A stretch of 64,000 bases of DNA from Cerasicoccus arenae (GCF_014651635.1 NZ_BMXG01000009.1:62001-126000), one strand, 5' to 3'. Counted from the stretch's first letter, positions 1-9,108 are shown. Made by a program: numbers and translations. Notes: generated by a model not told the origin, from the letters alone.

Positions 1-654
1 CTCGAGACAGAAGGCACCAAGCTGCTCTTCGATCCGTTCCTGTCCGGCAACTCCAAATGCACGGTCAAACCCACAGATGTCCAGTGCGACTACATCCTCC
101 TGACGCATGGGCACGACGACCATGTGGGCGACACCGTCGCCATTGCTAATGCCAACGATGCAACCGTGATCGCTAATTTCGAGCTGGCCAGCTACCTCAA
201 CTCCAAATTTGGCGTGAAAATCGAGCCCATGAACATTGGTGGAAGCATTACCCTGCCCTTTGGCCGAGTAAAGTTCACGCTCGCCTTCCATGGCTCCAGC
301 TATCCAGGCGAAGACGGCCAAGCGCTCTACATGGGGATGCCAGCAGGCATCCTCGTGACTTCCGGCAAACGTAGCTTCTACCATGCGGGCGACACCGCGC
401 TATTCGGCGACATGAGACTCATTGGTGACATGAACGACATCGAGCTTGCCATGTTACCCATTGGCGACCGCTTTACCATGGGCCCAGAAGACGCCGTAAA
501 AGCTACGGAATTCCTCCGGCCGCGTTATGTTGTGCCGATTCATTACAATACGTTCCCACTCATTGAGCAGAATCCCGAAGATTTTGCCGACGGCGCAGCC
601 AAACTGGGCGTCGAGGTCTGCATCATGGAGAGCGGCGACGTCATGGAGTTTTAG
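1..654 (+). CDS. UPF0173 metallo-beta-lactamase-fold hydrolase (5' truncated)
   Basis: The reading frame is open from base 1, so the start lies left of the window; 217 codons are visible. It carries the metallo-beta-lactamase motif HGHDDHVGD at codons 36-44, followed by further candidate metal ligands in AFHGSS, YHAGDT and PIHYNTFP. This spacing and the HYNTFP ending match the UPF0173 (YtkL-like) metal-dependent hydrolases, which are about 225-230 aa, so only a handful of N-terminal residues should be missing. The family is presumed cytoplasmic and zinc-dependent; its physiological substrate is not established. The next gene on the same strand starts about 145 nt downstream, so no operon link is evident. 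Confidence 0.85.
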   Translation, partial: LETEGTKLLFDPFLSGNSKCTVKPTDVQCDYILLTHGHDDHVGDTVAIANANDATVIANFELASYLNSKFGVKIEPMNIGGSITLPFGRVKFTLAFHGSSYPGEDGQALYMGMPAGILVTSGKRSFYHAGDTALFGDMRLIGDMNDIELAMLPIGDRFTMGPEDAVKATEFLRPRYVVPIHYNTFPLIEQNPEDFADGAAKLGVEVCIMESGDVMEF

Positions 655-799
655 GAAACAACGGCGAAATGCTGGCCGGAGGACGGAACCATTGAGGATT
701 GGAATAACTTTGCGGAAAACCCCATTTTCCCCACTGTGGTAACACGTATCCACCACGTTAAACTTGCCCTTCGCGCGTGGGACGCTTTACGGTCACTGT

Positions 800-2236
800 A
801 TGAATACCGCGACCGCCGAATCTCTGATTGACGCATTTAAACAGGCCGGACAGGGCCAAGTCTTCCGCTACTGGGAAAAACTCGATGCGGAAGCCCGCAA
901 AACGCTCCTGACACAAGCCTTACAAATCGACCTGAATGAAATTGCACGCCTCAATGAAACGCTCGTGCTCTGCGAAGGGGAACATGGCGTCGATCTGAGT
1001 GACCTGCACCCAGCGCCCTACATTCCACGTCCTGAGCAAGGCGGTGACCCGCAACGATGGCACACTGCGCGCTGCGCAGGTGAAGAAGCGTTGCGCGCTG
1101 GTCGCGTTGCGGCATTCACCGTTGCTGGCGGCCAAGGCACACGACTCGGCTATGATGGCCCAAAGGGCACATTCCCGGTCACTCCAGTACGCAAAGCGAC
1201 GCTCTTTCAGGTATTTGCGGAAAAAGTTCTGGCGGCGCGCCTCCGTTATGAGACCGCAATTCCGTGGTTTTTGATGACGAGCAACCTCAACCACGAGGCC
1301 ACGGTCAATTTTTTCGAGGAAAACGATTACTTCGGGCTCGGCGCAGACACTGTGCATTTCTTCCAGCAGGGCCTGATGCCCGCCGTTGATCTGGAGGGCA
1401 AAATCATGCTCGCAGACAAAGGCGAGATTGCCATGAGCCCGGATGGCCACGGTGGTTCCTTACGTGCACTCGTACGTAGTAGATCGACTGAGATCATGAA
1501 AGCCGCTGGCATCGACATTATCTCCTATTTCCAAGTTGATAACCCACTCGTCCGCAGCATTGACCCGGCCCTGATTGGCTTTCATATACAGTCCAAGAGC
1601 GAGATGTCCTCGAAAATGCTGCCCAAAGCCTATCCAATGGAGAAGGTCGGCCATTTCTGCACGCAGCACGGGCGCACCGTCGTCGTGGAATATAGTGACA
1701 TGACAGACGAGCTCGTGGAGCAGCGCACGCCTGCTGGCGAGCTCCGCTTCATCGCGGGGTCTATTGCCATCCATGTGCTTGACCGTGAGTTTGTGGAACG
1801 CATGGGGGGAGACAACCCCGATGCCGCCCTGCCCTTCCACCGCGCCAATAAGAAGGTGGCCACACTCGACGACCAAGGCCAACCCGTTAAGCCCGAAACG
1901 CCCAACGGTGTGAAATTTGAAATGTTCGTCTTCGATGCCCTTCCCTTTGCCGGACACCCAGTCATCATCGCCACGACCCGCGAAGAAGAATTTTCGCCCG
2001 TTAAAAACGCCGAAGGCCTCGACTCGCCGCAAACCTGCTGTGAAGCGCAATTGGCCGAATATACTCGTTGGGCGCAAGCCGCGGGCGTTGAGATTGAAAC
2101 CAACGAAAACGGCCAACCGCCTTTCGTGTTTGAAGTCACGCCAAAGTTTGCTGACAATCAAGAAAGCTTTGTTCATCGCTGGATGGGTTTTTCCCCTAAA
2201 CCAGAGATATCAGAGGGCATAGTACTTGATGCATAA
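800..2236 (+). CDS. UDP-N-acetylhexosamine/UDP-glucose pyrophosphorylase (UDPGP family)
   Basis: A 478-aa UDPGP-family nucleotidyltransferase forming UDP-sugar from UTP and a sugar-1-phosphate in the cytoplasm. The nucleotide-binding loop is at residues 109-132 (GGQGTRLG...PKGTF). The substrate region contains SPDGHGGSLRAL and YFQVDNPLVRSIDP, the latter characteristic of the eukaryotic-type UDP-GlcNAc pyrophosphorylase (UAP1) branch rather than bacterial GlmU or GalU. Substrate (GlcNAc-1-P, GalNAc-1-P or Glc-1-P) cannot be fixed from sequence. The frame extends upstream to a TTG at 764, but ATG 800 (MNTATAESL) gives the N-terminus expected for the family. Probable role is supply of activated sugar for envelope or exopolysaccharide. 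Confidence 0.88.
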   Translation: MNTATAESLIDAFKQAGQGQVFRYWEKLDAEARKTLLTQALQIDLNEIARLNETLVLCEGEHGVDLSDLHPAPYIPRPEQGGDPQRWHTARCAGEEALRAGRVAAFTVAGGQGTRLGYDGPKGTFPVTPVRKATLFQVFAEKVLAARLRYETAIPWFLMTSNLNHEATVNFFEENDYFGLGADTVHFFQQGLMPAVDLEGKIMLADKGEIAMSPDGHGGSLRALVRSRSTEIMKAAGIDIISYFQVDNPLVRSIDPALIGFHIQSKSEMSSKMLPKAYPMEKVGHFCTQHGRTVVVEYSDMTDELVEQRTPAGELRFIAGSIAIHVLDREFVERMGGDNPDAALPFHRANKKVATLDDQGQPVKPETPNGVKFEMFVFDALPFAGHPVIIATTREEEFSPVKNAEGLDSPQTCCEAQLAEYTRWAQAAGVEIETNENGQPPFVFEVTPKFADNQESFVHRWMGFSPKPEISEGIVLDA

Positions 2237-2278
2237 TCTTCGCTTGCCAGCGACACGACTGGCGTAGACAGTGCCCAC

Positions 2279-2776
2279 ATGTCCGCCAGCGAGAACTTCT
2301 TTCCCATACCCCGCACTGTGCGGAGTGCTTCACGGGCCTTGATCATCCAACATGACAAGCTTCTGGCGATTAAGATGAAGCGCCCGCGCGAAGACGAAAT
2401 TTTTTATATTCTACCCGGCGGTGGCCAGCGCCACGGCGAGACGCTAGTGCAGTCTCTCCTACGCGAATGCCGTGAAGAACTGGGCTTGGAACCTATCGTG
2501 GAAACCGTGGCCTACGTTCGCGAATACATTGGCCGCAATCATTCTTTCGCCAGTCGGCATCGGCATTTCCATCAGCTGGAAGTCGTCTTTAACTGCCGTT
2601 TGCAAGAGAGCGCCCACATCGACGAGAATCTGTCAGGAGACCGCAACCAGATCGGTGTGGAGTGGCTTCCGCTCAAAGAGCTTGCTCAAATGAATTTTTA
2701 CCCACGCAAAATCCTGGAATTCGTCCGCGAAAACTCGCTAACGGTTGATCCGCTCTACCTCGGCGACATTAACTAA
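2279..2776 (+). CDS. Nudix hydrolase
   Basis: A 165-aa Nudix-domain protein. The Nudix box is complete: GGGQRHGE, seven residues, then RECREELGL, fitting GX5EX7REUXEEXGU. The box sits at about residues 47-68, inside a single domain with no transmembrane segment. Members cleave nucleoside diphosphates linked to another moiety; the substrate here is unknown. The gene lies 42 nt after the UDP-sugar pyrophosphorylase on the same strand, so it may share a transcript and could act on nucleotide-sugars, but that is inference from position only. It converges with the next gene; the stops are only 6 nt apart in a small palindrome (AACTAAATTTAGTT, 2771-2784). Confidence 0.85.
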   Translation: MSASENFFPIPRTVRSASRALIIQHDKLLAIKMKRPREDEIFYILPGGGQRHGETLVQSLLRECREELGLEPIVETVAYVREYIGRNHSFASRHRHFHQLEVVFNCRLQESAHIDENLSGDRNQIGVEWLPLKELAQMNFYPRKILEFVRENSLTVDPLYLGDIN

Positions 2777-2782
2777 ATTTAG

Positions 2783-3661
2783 TTAGCGGCGGCGCTTTGG
2801 TGGCCACTCTTCGGTCATTTCCGGAGGATCAAAATACGAATCAAACAGGCCGATGTTCAGATCCGCCTTGTCCAGTGTGATCTCGGTGTTTTTTTTGCCA
2901 TCCACGAACACCTCCACGACGTAGGGGATCATCAGCCAGCTTACCTTGCGGTTATCGCTAAACTTAGTCACCACCTCCTCGCCCGTCGAGCGCTGAGTCA
3001 CCGTTTGACTTTCCAAATAGGTCTCAGGGTTGATCCAGAAAATTGTCGGCGTCTCACCCGGATACGCGAGCTCGACCCGATGATGCATGACGCCATCGAG
3101 CGGTTCATCTGGAAGTAGAGTCAGCACGTCTTTGCGGTCACGCTCCGTCCATAGAGGGCTAAGGATGATGGCGCTCCTTTTAGCGGTTTCGGCCTCATCT
3201 CCACTCACCCGAAAAACCGCTGGATAGTCTTGGTAGATCCGCCACACTTCACTACCATTGGTGTAGGTAGACAAGGTTTGCTCCTCGCTCCCAATGGTGA
3301 TTCGGCTGCGATTAGGTACGCGCTTGACCTGGCTAAATTCATATTCCTTCCCCTCTTGGAGAAGCTTTCCGGACAAGCGAAGGCTCTGAATTTCTTTGAT
3401 TTTTTCAGGCCCACCTTGCACCGCAGCATAGCGCTCCAATAATTGAGCTAAGCTCGTCGGCGGCTTATTATAGGTCAGCTTGGTTTCTACGCTGGAAGAC
3501 CCAAGAGGCTCATCAACGATCTGTTGACTAACATCACCGTTCCACTGGCTTTTCATCCATAAAGCTCCAATGACAACGGCGACCAGCATCACCAAAATAA
3601 TCACCGCCACGAGGGCCGTGAACCATGGTGATTTACGTTTCTTATAGCGAGCGCGTGGCAC
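2783..3661 (-). CDS. Membrane-anchored LolA-like (outer-membrane lipoprotein-sorting type) protein
   Basis: A 292-aa protein from a GTG start (3659-3661). A basic N-terminus (RARYKKRK) precedes one transmembrane helix at about residues 14-36, leaving the rest on the periplasmic side. The exported part opens with a helix (LLERYAAVQGGPEKIKEIQSLR) followed by alternating beta strands, the arrangement of LolA/outer-membrane lipoprotein-sorting-like domains that are common in Verrucomicrobiota. No lipobox is seen. Function is unknown beyond a probable role in handling lipid or lipoprotein in the envelope. It is monocistronic; 180 nt separate its start from the rhamnulokinase stop. Confidence 0.6.
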   Translation of the reverse strand: MPRARYKKRKSPWFTALVAVIILVMLVAVVIGALWMKSQWNGDVSQQIVDEPLGSSSVETKLTYNKPPTSLAQLLERYAAVQGGPEKIKEIQSLRLSGKLLQEGKEYEFSQVKRVPNRSRITIGSEEQTLSTYTNGSEVWRIYQDYPAVFRVSGDEAETAKRSAIILSPLWTERDRKDVLTLLPDEPLDGVMHHRVELAYPGETPTIFWINPETYLESQTVTQRSTGEEVVTKFSDNRKVSWLMIPYVVEVFVDGKKNTEITLDKADLNIGLFDSYFDPPEMTEEWPPKRRR

Positions 3662-3842
3662 GCCAACAAGCTTGCACGCACAACACCAGAGTCAACCCGG
3701 AAGACATAAAACCCACACGCTATCCGAATAAGACAATTAATATGCCGAAATTGAATGAGATTCACTACGGAAAACCACGACGATCCGGCCCTCTCTTCTA
3801 GCATAGGGGGGGATCCAAAGCCTCAATCAACTAGAGATGGCC

Positions 3843-5255
3843 TCAACTGATAGGTCGATAGCTATGCTTCGCAATGTCGCGCGCTACTACTTGGCGGAAT
3901 TCATCCAGCGAATCGATGACGCCCAAGCCAAGCAACTGATAGCCAATATTGCCCACCGTCGTCCCCTCAAGCTTGTAGCTGGTCACCGGAATACCCGCAA
4001 AGTCTGCAATCCGCTGACAAAGCAAACGGTTCTTCGAGCCGCCGCCAACGACGATGATGTTGTCAAAAACTTCCCCCGTCAGCGTGCAGAATTTGTCCAC
4101 GGTATTCGCTACACTGGCACCGAGTGAATCACAAATCAGGCTAACGTAGCCCGGGAGATCGGCAGGAGGCTTACCACCCTGGTGCGCCAAATTAGCGTCG
4201 ATGGCTTCCTTCATATTCTCTGGGTTGAAGAGTGAGCGGTCAACGGTGTCGATGAGTATTTCCGCGCGCCCTACATCATCTGCCCGCTCGATGAGGGCGG
4301 CCCACTCGGCGTCGTTGGTCGGCTTACCACTGAAGTACGGGAGCACTTTTTCCAGCAACCAAAGGCCCAGCAGAATTTTATTAGGACGATAACCGCCCTG
4401 CCCGTCACGCTCGTTGGAAACACCCAACTCGTAGGCAACATCGCCAGATGCAGACTGGGCCGTGAGTCCGCCAGCCAGCAACCAAGTGCCCGCTGAAACG
4501 AACAGGTCGTTGCCAATGCGCGGAATCGCCTCGAACGCGCAAGACGTATCGTGGCCCGGCGCAAGGATCACATCGATATCTTCCAAACCGGTGAGATCGC
4601 GGACCTTGCCCAAACTCATGCCCGCCTTGGCTGGCCCTTGGAACCATTTTTGCGGGATGCCGAAGTAGTCTAGGGTTTCTTGAGAGAAGCCTCCCGTCGT
4701 CAAATCCAGCAATTGGCCGGTACTCGCAATGGAGACCTCGTTCACCATTTTTCCCGACAGCAGGTAGTTAAAGTAATCCGGCAAAAGCAGGCAGCGGTCC
4801 ACTGCTTCGCGCAGGTGCGGAAAAGCAGCCAATGACTCGGAAAGCTGGATGACGGTGTTGTAATTGATCAACGGTAAGCCCGTCCATTCGTAGAGCTTTT
4901 TGTCGTCTCCACTGGCGATAAGCTTGTCACGAAGTGGCTCAGTGCGCGCGTCGCGGTAGGCGTGTACCGGCGTGACAAGCCGTCCGTCTTTATCGAGTAA
5001 TGCATAATCCACGCCCCAGGTATCCACACCACAGGAAACGAGATCGGGGAAAAGTTTTTTGGCCTCTGTCAGGCCTTTGCGGATGTGGCTGACAAAGCCG
5101 CCCAAATCCCAGTATTCATGCTGGTTCAGCCGATGAAAGGCGTTGGGGAAGCGATGCACCTCCGTTAGTTCGAGCGATTCGGCGGTATAGGCACCAACGA
5201 TCACACGCCCACTTGTGGCACCAAGGTCAATGGCGGCGCAATGCGTCTTTTTCAT
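3843..5255 (-). CDS. rhaB: Rhamnulokinase
   Basis: A 470-aa FGGY-family sugar kinase that phosphorylates L-rhamnulose to rhamnulose-1-phosphate with ATP. The N-terminal phosphate motif AAIDLGATSGRV (residues 7-18), the substrate motif GVDTWGVDYALLD and the second-domain motif APGHDTSCAFEA are all present, and length fits RhaB. RhaB-type spacing (NQHEYWDL, HAYRDART) separates it from xylulokinase or fuculokinase. It lies 30 nt downstream of a DeoR-family regulator on the same strand, a two-gene unit. Rhamnose isomerase and the aldolase are not in this window. L-rhamnose is frequent in algal and plant polysaccharides, consistent with the glycan-degrading genes elsewhere. Confidence 0.9.
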   Translation of the reverse strand: MKKTHCAAIDLGATSGRVIVGAYTAESLELTEVHRFPNAFHRLNQHEYWDLGGFVSHIRKGLTEAKKLFPDLVSCGVDTWGVDYALLDKDGRLVTPVHAYRDARTEPLRDKLIASGDDKKLYEWTGLPLINYNTVIQLSESLAAFPHLREAVDRCLLLPDYFNYLLSGKMVNEVSIASTGQLLDLTTGGFSQETLDYFGIPQKWFQGPAKAGMSLGKVRDLTGLEDIDVILAPGHDTSCAFEAIPRIGNDLFVSAGTWLLAGGLTAQSASGDVAYELGVSNERDGQGGYRPNKILLGLWLLEKVLPYFSGKPTNDAEWAALIERADDVGRAEILIDTVDRSLFNPENMKEAIDANLAHQGGKPPADLPGYVSLICDSLGASVANTVDKFCTLTGEVFDNIIVVGGGSKNRLLCQRIADFAGIPVTSYKLEGTTVGNIGYQLLGLGVIDSLDEFRQVVARDIAKHSYRPIS

Positions 5256-5285
5256 AAGGGGTCGGTTACGGGGTTAAGAAAGCAA

Positions 5286-6050
5286 TTACCGGGCAACAAT
5301 TAACTCAGCACCTTGGTCCTTCATTGCCTTAGCCAGAGAAGCGGATGGCGGGGCATCGGTCGCAACAGTGATGTTGGGCTTAAAAGGCGTTGTCAGGTGT
5401 AAAACCCGACGATCATGTTTACTGCTGTCCAAAACAAAAAAAGTGCGATCGGCGGACTCCATCATTCGGTGCTGGAAAGAGACGATGAATGAGTTGGTAT
5501 TCCAAATACCTTGCTCAGTGATGCCCGCTCCACCGCAGATCGCCATGTCCGCATGGACTTGCCCGAGCGCCTGCTCGCAGGTCGGCCCATAGAGTATCCC
5601 CAGCCGCGCATAAACCGTGCCGCCGGTGACAATCGTTTCGCAAGAGCCTACTTCGCTAAACAGCGCCGCGACCGGTAAACTGTTGGTGATGATGACTAAG
5701 CGTTTTTCGGTGAGAAGCTTGGCGACCGCATAACTCGTCGTCCCACCGTCAATAATGACGGTCATCCCTGACTCAATTCGCGAAGCCACGCGCTCAGCGA
5801 TACGGTATTTTTCCTCGGAATGGCGGTCATCTTGCGTGATAAAGTCATAGTCGCTCGAACCGGTGTCCTCATCCACCAAGCTCGCGCCGCCATGATGACG
5901 CCGGATGACGCCGCTGACTTCCAGCTCATTGAGCGCGCGTCGAACAGTCGACAAGCTAATGTCAAACTTGGTCCCTAAAGTATGCAAATCCGCATACTTG
6001 TGTTCACGGATAAATTTCTCGATTTCGTCGAGGCGTTGCTTGTTCGTCAT
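5286..6050 (-). CDS. DeoR-family transcriptional regulator
   Basis: A DeoR/GlpR-type repressor of about 254 aa. An N-terminal helix-turn-helix (LHTLGTKFDISLSTVRRALNEL) with the diagnostic RRHHGGA segment is followed by the DeoR C-terminal sugar-phosphate-sensing domain (IDGGTTSYAVAKLL, FVLDSSKHDRR). I chose the start at ATG 6050 (MTNKQRLDEIEKFI) because it matches the usual family start; an in-frame ATG at 6086 adds 12 atypical residues. Position directly before rhaB suggests that it controls rhamnose use in response to a phosphorylated intermediate. Its operator was not identified. Confidence 0.85.
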   Translation of the reverse strand: MTNKQRLDEIEKFIREHKYADLHTLGTKFDISLSTVRRALNELEVSGVIRRHHGGASLVDEDTGSSDYDFITQDDRHSEEKYRIAERVASRIESGMTVIIDGGTTSYAVAKLLTEKRLVIITNSLPVAALFSEVGSCETIVTGGTVYARLGILYGPTCEQALGQVHADMAICGGAGITEQGIWNTNSFIVSFQHRMMESADRTFFVLDSSKHDRRVLHLTTPFKPNITVATDAPPSASLAKAMKDQGAELIVAR

Positions 6051-6176
6051 GGGATTTTCGTTTTCCAAGCAAACTAGATGGCTCATAGACCAAAATCAAC
6101 CAAAAGCTGGCAAAAGCTTCCAGCGGCACCGATGTCGGTGGAAAAAATTTGAAAGATGGCGATTCAAGCGGATGCC

Positions 6177-6863
6177 TCAGTGGCAAAATTGATCTCCGAA
6201 AGCGCCATCGCTGGCGATCATACGCCAACTGATCAACCCCGCCGCGACAAGCGCGAACCCGCATTGCACCCACCGTAAGACTTTAGGCGAGATCTTGCCT
6301 TGATAGCGGAAGTAGCCGCCTTGGGCCAGCGCGAGCAGCGGAATCGTCCCCAAGGCGAAACCCAGCCCAATCTCTGCCCCACGCACCAAGGAACCCGAAA
6401 ACAGCGCCACCGTAAAAATCAGATAAAGCGGGCCACAGGGCAGCAGCGGAGTCACCGCACCTAAGCCAGCCCCAAGCAGCCAGCGCGGCAAATTGCGAAC
6501 GCGACGGCTGAGCTTTTGAAAAAGCCCCCCCAATCTCTTTGGCTTGGGGAAATAACGATCCAAACGAAAGGCCACGGTTAGCATCATGGCGATCATCAGC
6601 CAAGGCAAGATACGGGCTGGCGCAGCACCAAAAGCCCCTAAAACCGGACTCCCGATGAGGCCCGCCAGTAGGCAAATCGTCATGTAACACAACGCACGGG
6701 TCAGGTGATAGCTGGCAGTTGCCCAGGCCAGCGAGCTTTCTGACTGCCCCAAAGGCAGTGTTGCACAGCCGATCGGTCCACACATGCCCACACAATGCGG
6801 ACTGGTAATCAGGCCAGCAACAAAGGCGGCGGAAGCGCTATCGATCAGGGCGGCAGAAAGCAT
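6177..6863 (-). CDS. TauE/SafE-like (COG2836) multi-pass membrane protein
   Basis: A 228-aa polytopic membrane protein with about six hydrophobic helices. The N-terminal signature LITSPHCVGMCGPIG (residues 18-32) and a second conserved stretch ending TPLLPCGPLYLIF are typical of the COG2836 'sulfite exporter TauE/SafE-like' proteins, which often accompany copper handling or cytochrome oxidase assembly. Paired Cys-containing motifs at equivalent places in the two halves suggest an internal duplication and possibly metal or thiol handling. No oxidase or metal gene is adjacent; the divergent neighbour is the DeoR/rhaB unit. Substrate is unknown. Confidence 0.7.
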   Translation of the reverse strand: MLSAALIDSASAAFVAGLITSPHCVGMCGPIGCATLPLGQSESSLAWATASYHLTRALCYMTICLLAGLIGSPVLGAFGAAPARILPWLMIAMMLTVAFRLDRYFPKPKRLGGLFQKLSRRVRNLPRWLLGAGLGAVTPLLPCGPLYLIFTVALFSGSLVRGAEIGLGFALGTIPLLALAQGGYFRYQGKISPKVLRWVQCGFALVAAGLISWRMIASDGAFGDQFCH

Positions 6864-6927
6864 GACCCCAACGAGAATCTGAAAATCTCGCCTTCAGGCA
6901 ATGGACAAATACAAAAGGCGGAACCTG

Positions 6928-7332
6928 CTACGCGACTTTGCGGACGGGATTGAACTTGGGCTTCGTTGGCTTGGGCTCTGTGACCACAGGGCTTTCCTCC
7001 TGATGTTTTGCCCTGCTTGTCATCAGTTGATCCAATCGCCGATGGAGCCTTATATTTACGCAGATGCTGGCGATCTTATTGTCTTTGAATCCGCCGATCT
7101 GTTCGGCGCAAAGTGCCAATTCGCGCACTAGGTCTGCGTAAACCATGACCACCTTGGTGGGTGCCAATCGTCGTACACGCCATATAGATCGCGCGACAAC
7201 ATCAGGAATCAACCCACAATACGTGCGGATGAAGTCCTCGTTGTCATCCGTTATAACGCAACGGATCTCCTGACCAAGCAGTTCCGAATATGATAAGCTG
7301 TTGATGTGTGGCGCATTCATAACTAGGGTCAT
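6928..7332 (-). CDS. Small protein of unknown family, tandem paralog B
   Basis: A 134-aa soluble protein from ATG 7332 (MTLVMNAPHINSL); the frame also extends to a TTG at 7350. I do not recognise a family. It is clearly related to the next gene upstream (7449-7796): both contain I[ST]DDNE[DS]FI..YC.LIP.V followed by a Y[AV][DS]LV.EL..C block and a helical RL..RL segment. The C-terminus is a charged, proline-rich tail (VVTEPKPTKPKFNP) absent from the paralog. The genes are 116 nt apart on the same strand. No signal peptide or transmembrane segment is seen. Confidence 0.6.
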   Translation of the reverse strand: MTLVMNAPHINSLSYSELLGQEIRCVITDDNEDFIRTYCGLIPDVVARSIWRVRRLAPTKVVMVYADLVRELALCAEQIGGFKDNKIASICVNIRLHRRLDQLMTSRAKHQEESPVVTEPKPTKPKFNPVRKVA

Positions 7333-7448
7333 TATGCCATTTATCGTCAAAATAACCTATCAGGTCTTCGATGTATTCATACCGATTTGATAACCCACTT
7401 ACTCCCCAGGCCAAAAGGTTCTGTTTAGTAGGCAAATATTGGCGCCGA

Positions 7449-7796
7449 TCAGCACAATTGCGTGAGCTTACGGTCAGGATGCTTGATTTCATTCAGCAAA
7501 CGCCATTGCAGCCTTAAACCAATGCATACATCTGCAGTATCATCATCTTGGAAGGACCGGAAATCGACATAGCACTGGACCAGCTCATCCACCAGAGAAG
7601 CGTAATGCTCAGCGATTTCTAGATCGCTGGCATACTTCAGCCGCACTCTGAAACGGTTCAGCACCGACGGAATCAGCTGACAATATTTCCAGATGAAGGA
7701 CTCATTGTCATCCGAAATCACTTCGCGAATGGCTCTCTTATAGTAAGACAGTATCGAAACATCTTCATTAGGTTCATACTGAGGTAAAATAGTCAT
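7449..7796 (-). CDS. Small protein of unknown family, tandem paralog A
   Basis: A 115-aa soluble, mostly helical and acidic protein beginning MTILPQYEPNED. Its core (EVISDDNESFIWKYCQLIPSV, then HYASLVDELVQC) matches the core of the following gene, so the two arose by tandem duplication and then diverged. No known domain is recognised. The DDNE motif and conserved Cys residues are the most constant elements and would be the first candidates for a binding site. It lies 29 nt after the ArsP-like permease stop on the same strand, so it could be the next member of the permease transcript. Confidence 0.6.
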   Translation of the reverse strand: MTILPQYEPNEDVSILSYYKRAIREVISDDNESFIWKYCQLIPSVLNRFRVRLKYASDLEIAEHYASLVDELVQCYVDFRSFQDDDTADVCIGLRLQWRLLNEIKHPDRKLTQLC

Positions 7797-7825
7797 AATA
7801 CCAGTAAGAGACCCCCTGAACTAAT

Positions 7826-8839
7826 TTATTCCCTAACGTCGATTTCCATAACAATGGGCGGATCTTCCGTAGGAGACGCGTTATCGATTAACACGCCCGA
7901 CAAAGCATTGAGCAAGTAGCCCGTTGCCATAATCCCCAACGCGGTGATACCGAAAAACAGTGCGATCAGCGGCAGTTTCATTGTTCGCCGCAACATAATA
8001 GCCTCGGGCAAGCTCAACGCCGCCATCGCCATCATAAAGGATAACGCCGCCCCAAGTGGAATCCCCTTCTCGAAGAGCACCACCGCCACGGGCACAATCG
8101 CTGCGCAACTGCCATACATCGGCACTCCAAGCAGCGTCGCGATCGGCACCGAAAACACGCCCGTCTTCGCAATCAAGTCCTGTATCGCATCTTGCGGGAC
8201 ATAATTGTGGATGAAGGCACCAATGCCCACCCCGACCAGCACCCAAATCCAAATTTGCCGAATGACGCTAATGGCCTCATTGAAGCCAAAACGAACACGG
8301 CTCACGAAAGTAGTGAAAACGGCGGTTTTGGTCTCAACCGTCGAACCGAGAATGTCGTTTTCTAAATAACGCTCCAGCTTCATCCGCCCCAAGATGGCAC
8401 CTGCGGCCACACCGATGATCAACCCCGTAACGACATACGCCACCGTGATTGGAACACCAAATTCGCCGATCATCAGAATCACCAGGTATTCATTGATAAT
8501 GGGCGACGTGATCAGAAAAGAAAATGTCACCCCCAGTGGTGCACCAGCCTTGAGTAAGCTGATGAAAATCGGGATCGACGAGCACGAGCAAAATGGCGTC
8601 AGTGCACCGAAAATCGCCGCGACCATATTGCCCCAGAGCCCGCCTTGGCTCATCCACCGCTTCAACCGATCTTCAGGCAGCCAAGTCCGGATCACTCCAA
8701 TTACAAAGATCATCACCGCCAGCAGCAGGAAGATCTTCAGCGAATCATAAATAAAAAAATGGATCGCCCCGACTAATCGGGATTCCGGGTCGAGGCCGAT
8801 CCATTCGTAAATCAAGACATCGGTTAGCTTTAGCAGCAT
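7826..8839 (-). CDS. DUF318/ArsP-type permease (COG0701)
   Basis: A 337-aa permease with about eight transmembrane helices. The signature [15 protein letters not shown] near residue 98 and the repeated-half motif [13 protein letters not shown] identify the COG0701/DUF318 family, which includes YraQ-like permeases and the organoarsenical exporter ArsP. The FCSCSS cysteines are the likely thiol ligands for a soft metal or metalloid. The gene overlaps the preceding small Cys-rich protein gene by 10 nt, so they are translated from one message. Upstream palindromes could serve an ArsR-type repressor. Substrate (organoarsenical, other metal-thiolate) is not determinable here. Confidence 0.8.
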   Translation of the reverse strand: MLLKLTDVLIYEWIGLDPESRLVGAIHFFIYDSLKIFLLLAVMIFVIGVIRTWLPEDRLKRWMSQGGLWGNMVAAIFGALTPFCSCSSIPIFISLLKAGAPLGVTFSFLITSPIINEYLVILMIGEFGVPITVAYVVTGLIIGVAAGAILGRMKLERYLENDILGSTVETKTAVFTTFVSRVRFGFNEAISVIRQIWIWVLVGVGIGAFIHNYVPQDAIQDLIAKTGVFSVPIATLLGVPMYGSCAAIVPVAVVLFEKGIPLGAALSFMMAMAALSLPEAIMLRRTMKLPLIALFFGITALGIMATGYLLNALSGVLIDNASPTEDPPIVMEIDVRE

Positions 8840-8997
8840 TTTCCGCCGTCTTTACTATCGGAGCAGCAACTGCTCTTAGCTTGGGCATCAGCCTTTGCCT
8901 TCATTTTATCGTCGAGCTTGCTAACGATGCGTTGGAAGACGCTCGGCTTTTCTGGTTTCGAAGCCTTTGCTTGGTCACTTGTTTTTTCCGTCGGCAT
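8830..8997 (-). CDS. Tiny Cys-rich protein coupled to the permease
   Basis: A 55-aa protein from ATG 8997 ([14 protein letters not shown]); the frame continues upstream to 9060 but that extension is unconvincing. The body is Lys/Ala-rich and helical, and the C-terminus is a cysteine cluster, [14 protein letters not shown], with four Cys in two pairs. It resembles the short Cys-rich partners found beside COG0701 permeases, and a role as a metal(loid) chelator that hands cargo to the permease is plausible. Its 3' end overlaps the permease start by 10 nt, implying translational coupling. Confidence 0.6.
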   Translation of the reverse strand: MPTEKTSDQAKASKPEKPSVFQRIVSKLDDKMKAKADAQAKSSCCSDSKDGGKCC

Positions 8998-9026
8998 GGT
9001 TGTATTGATTGGGTGTGATGAATCGC

Positions 9027-9079
9027 CAGCACAGTGCTGAATCAATTCCAACACATGCATATTCCCACATATGCATATA
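9027..9079 (-). promoter_or_regulatory. Palindrome and repeat cluster upstream of the Cys-rich protein/permease genes
   Basis: Three ordered elements precede the ATG at 8997. CAGCACAGTGCTG (9027-9039) is a perfect palindrome with a central A. ATGCATAT occurs twice in direct orientation at 9055-9062 and 9071-9078, 16 bp apart; each copy contains the palindrome ATGCAT. Paired AT-rich sites about 1.5 helical turns apart suit a dimeric metal-sensing repressor such as ArsR/SmtB, but no such regulator gene is in the window. Confidence 0.45.
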
Positions 9080-9108
9080 CAGTCAAGCGTATTTTTCGCG
9101 TGCCATGA

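Noticed and set aside
1-6. CTCGAG (XhoI site) at the window start, as a cloning junction
   Set aside because: A common hexamer, and the reading frame continues smoothly through it; no vector sequence is seen.
7244-7492. 82-codon minus-strand ORF between the paralogs
   Set aside because: It overlaps the ends of both paralogous genes in another frame; the paralogs' shared motif decides the true frames.
9000-9060. Extended 76-aa version of the Cys-rich protein
   Set aside because: The extension lies over the palindromic regulatory elements and adds no domain; ATG 8997 is preferred.
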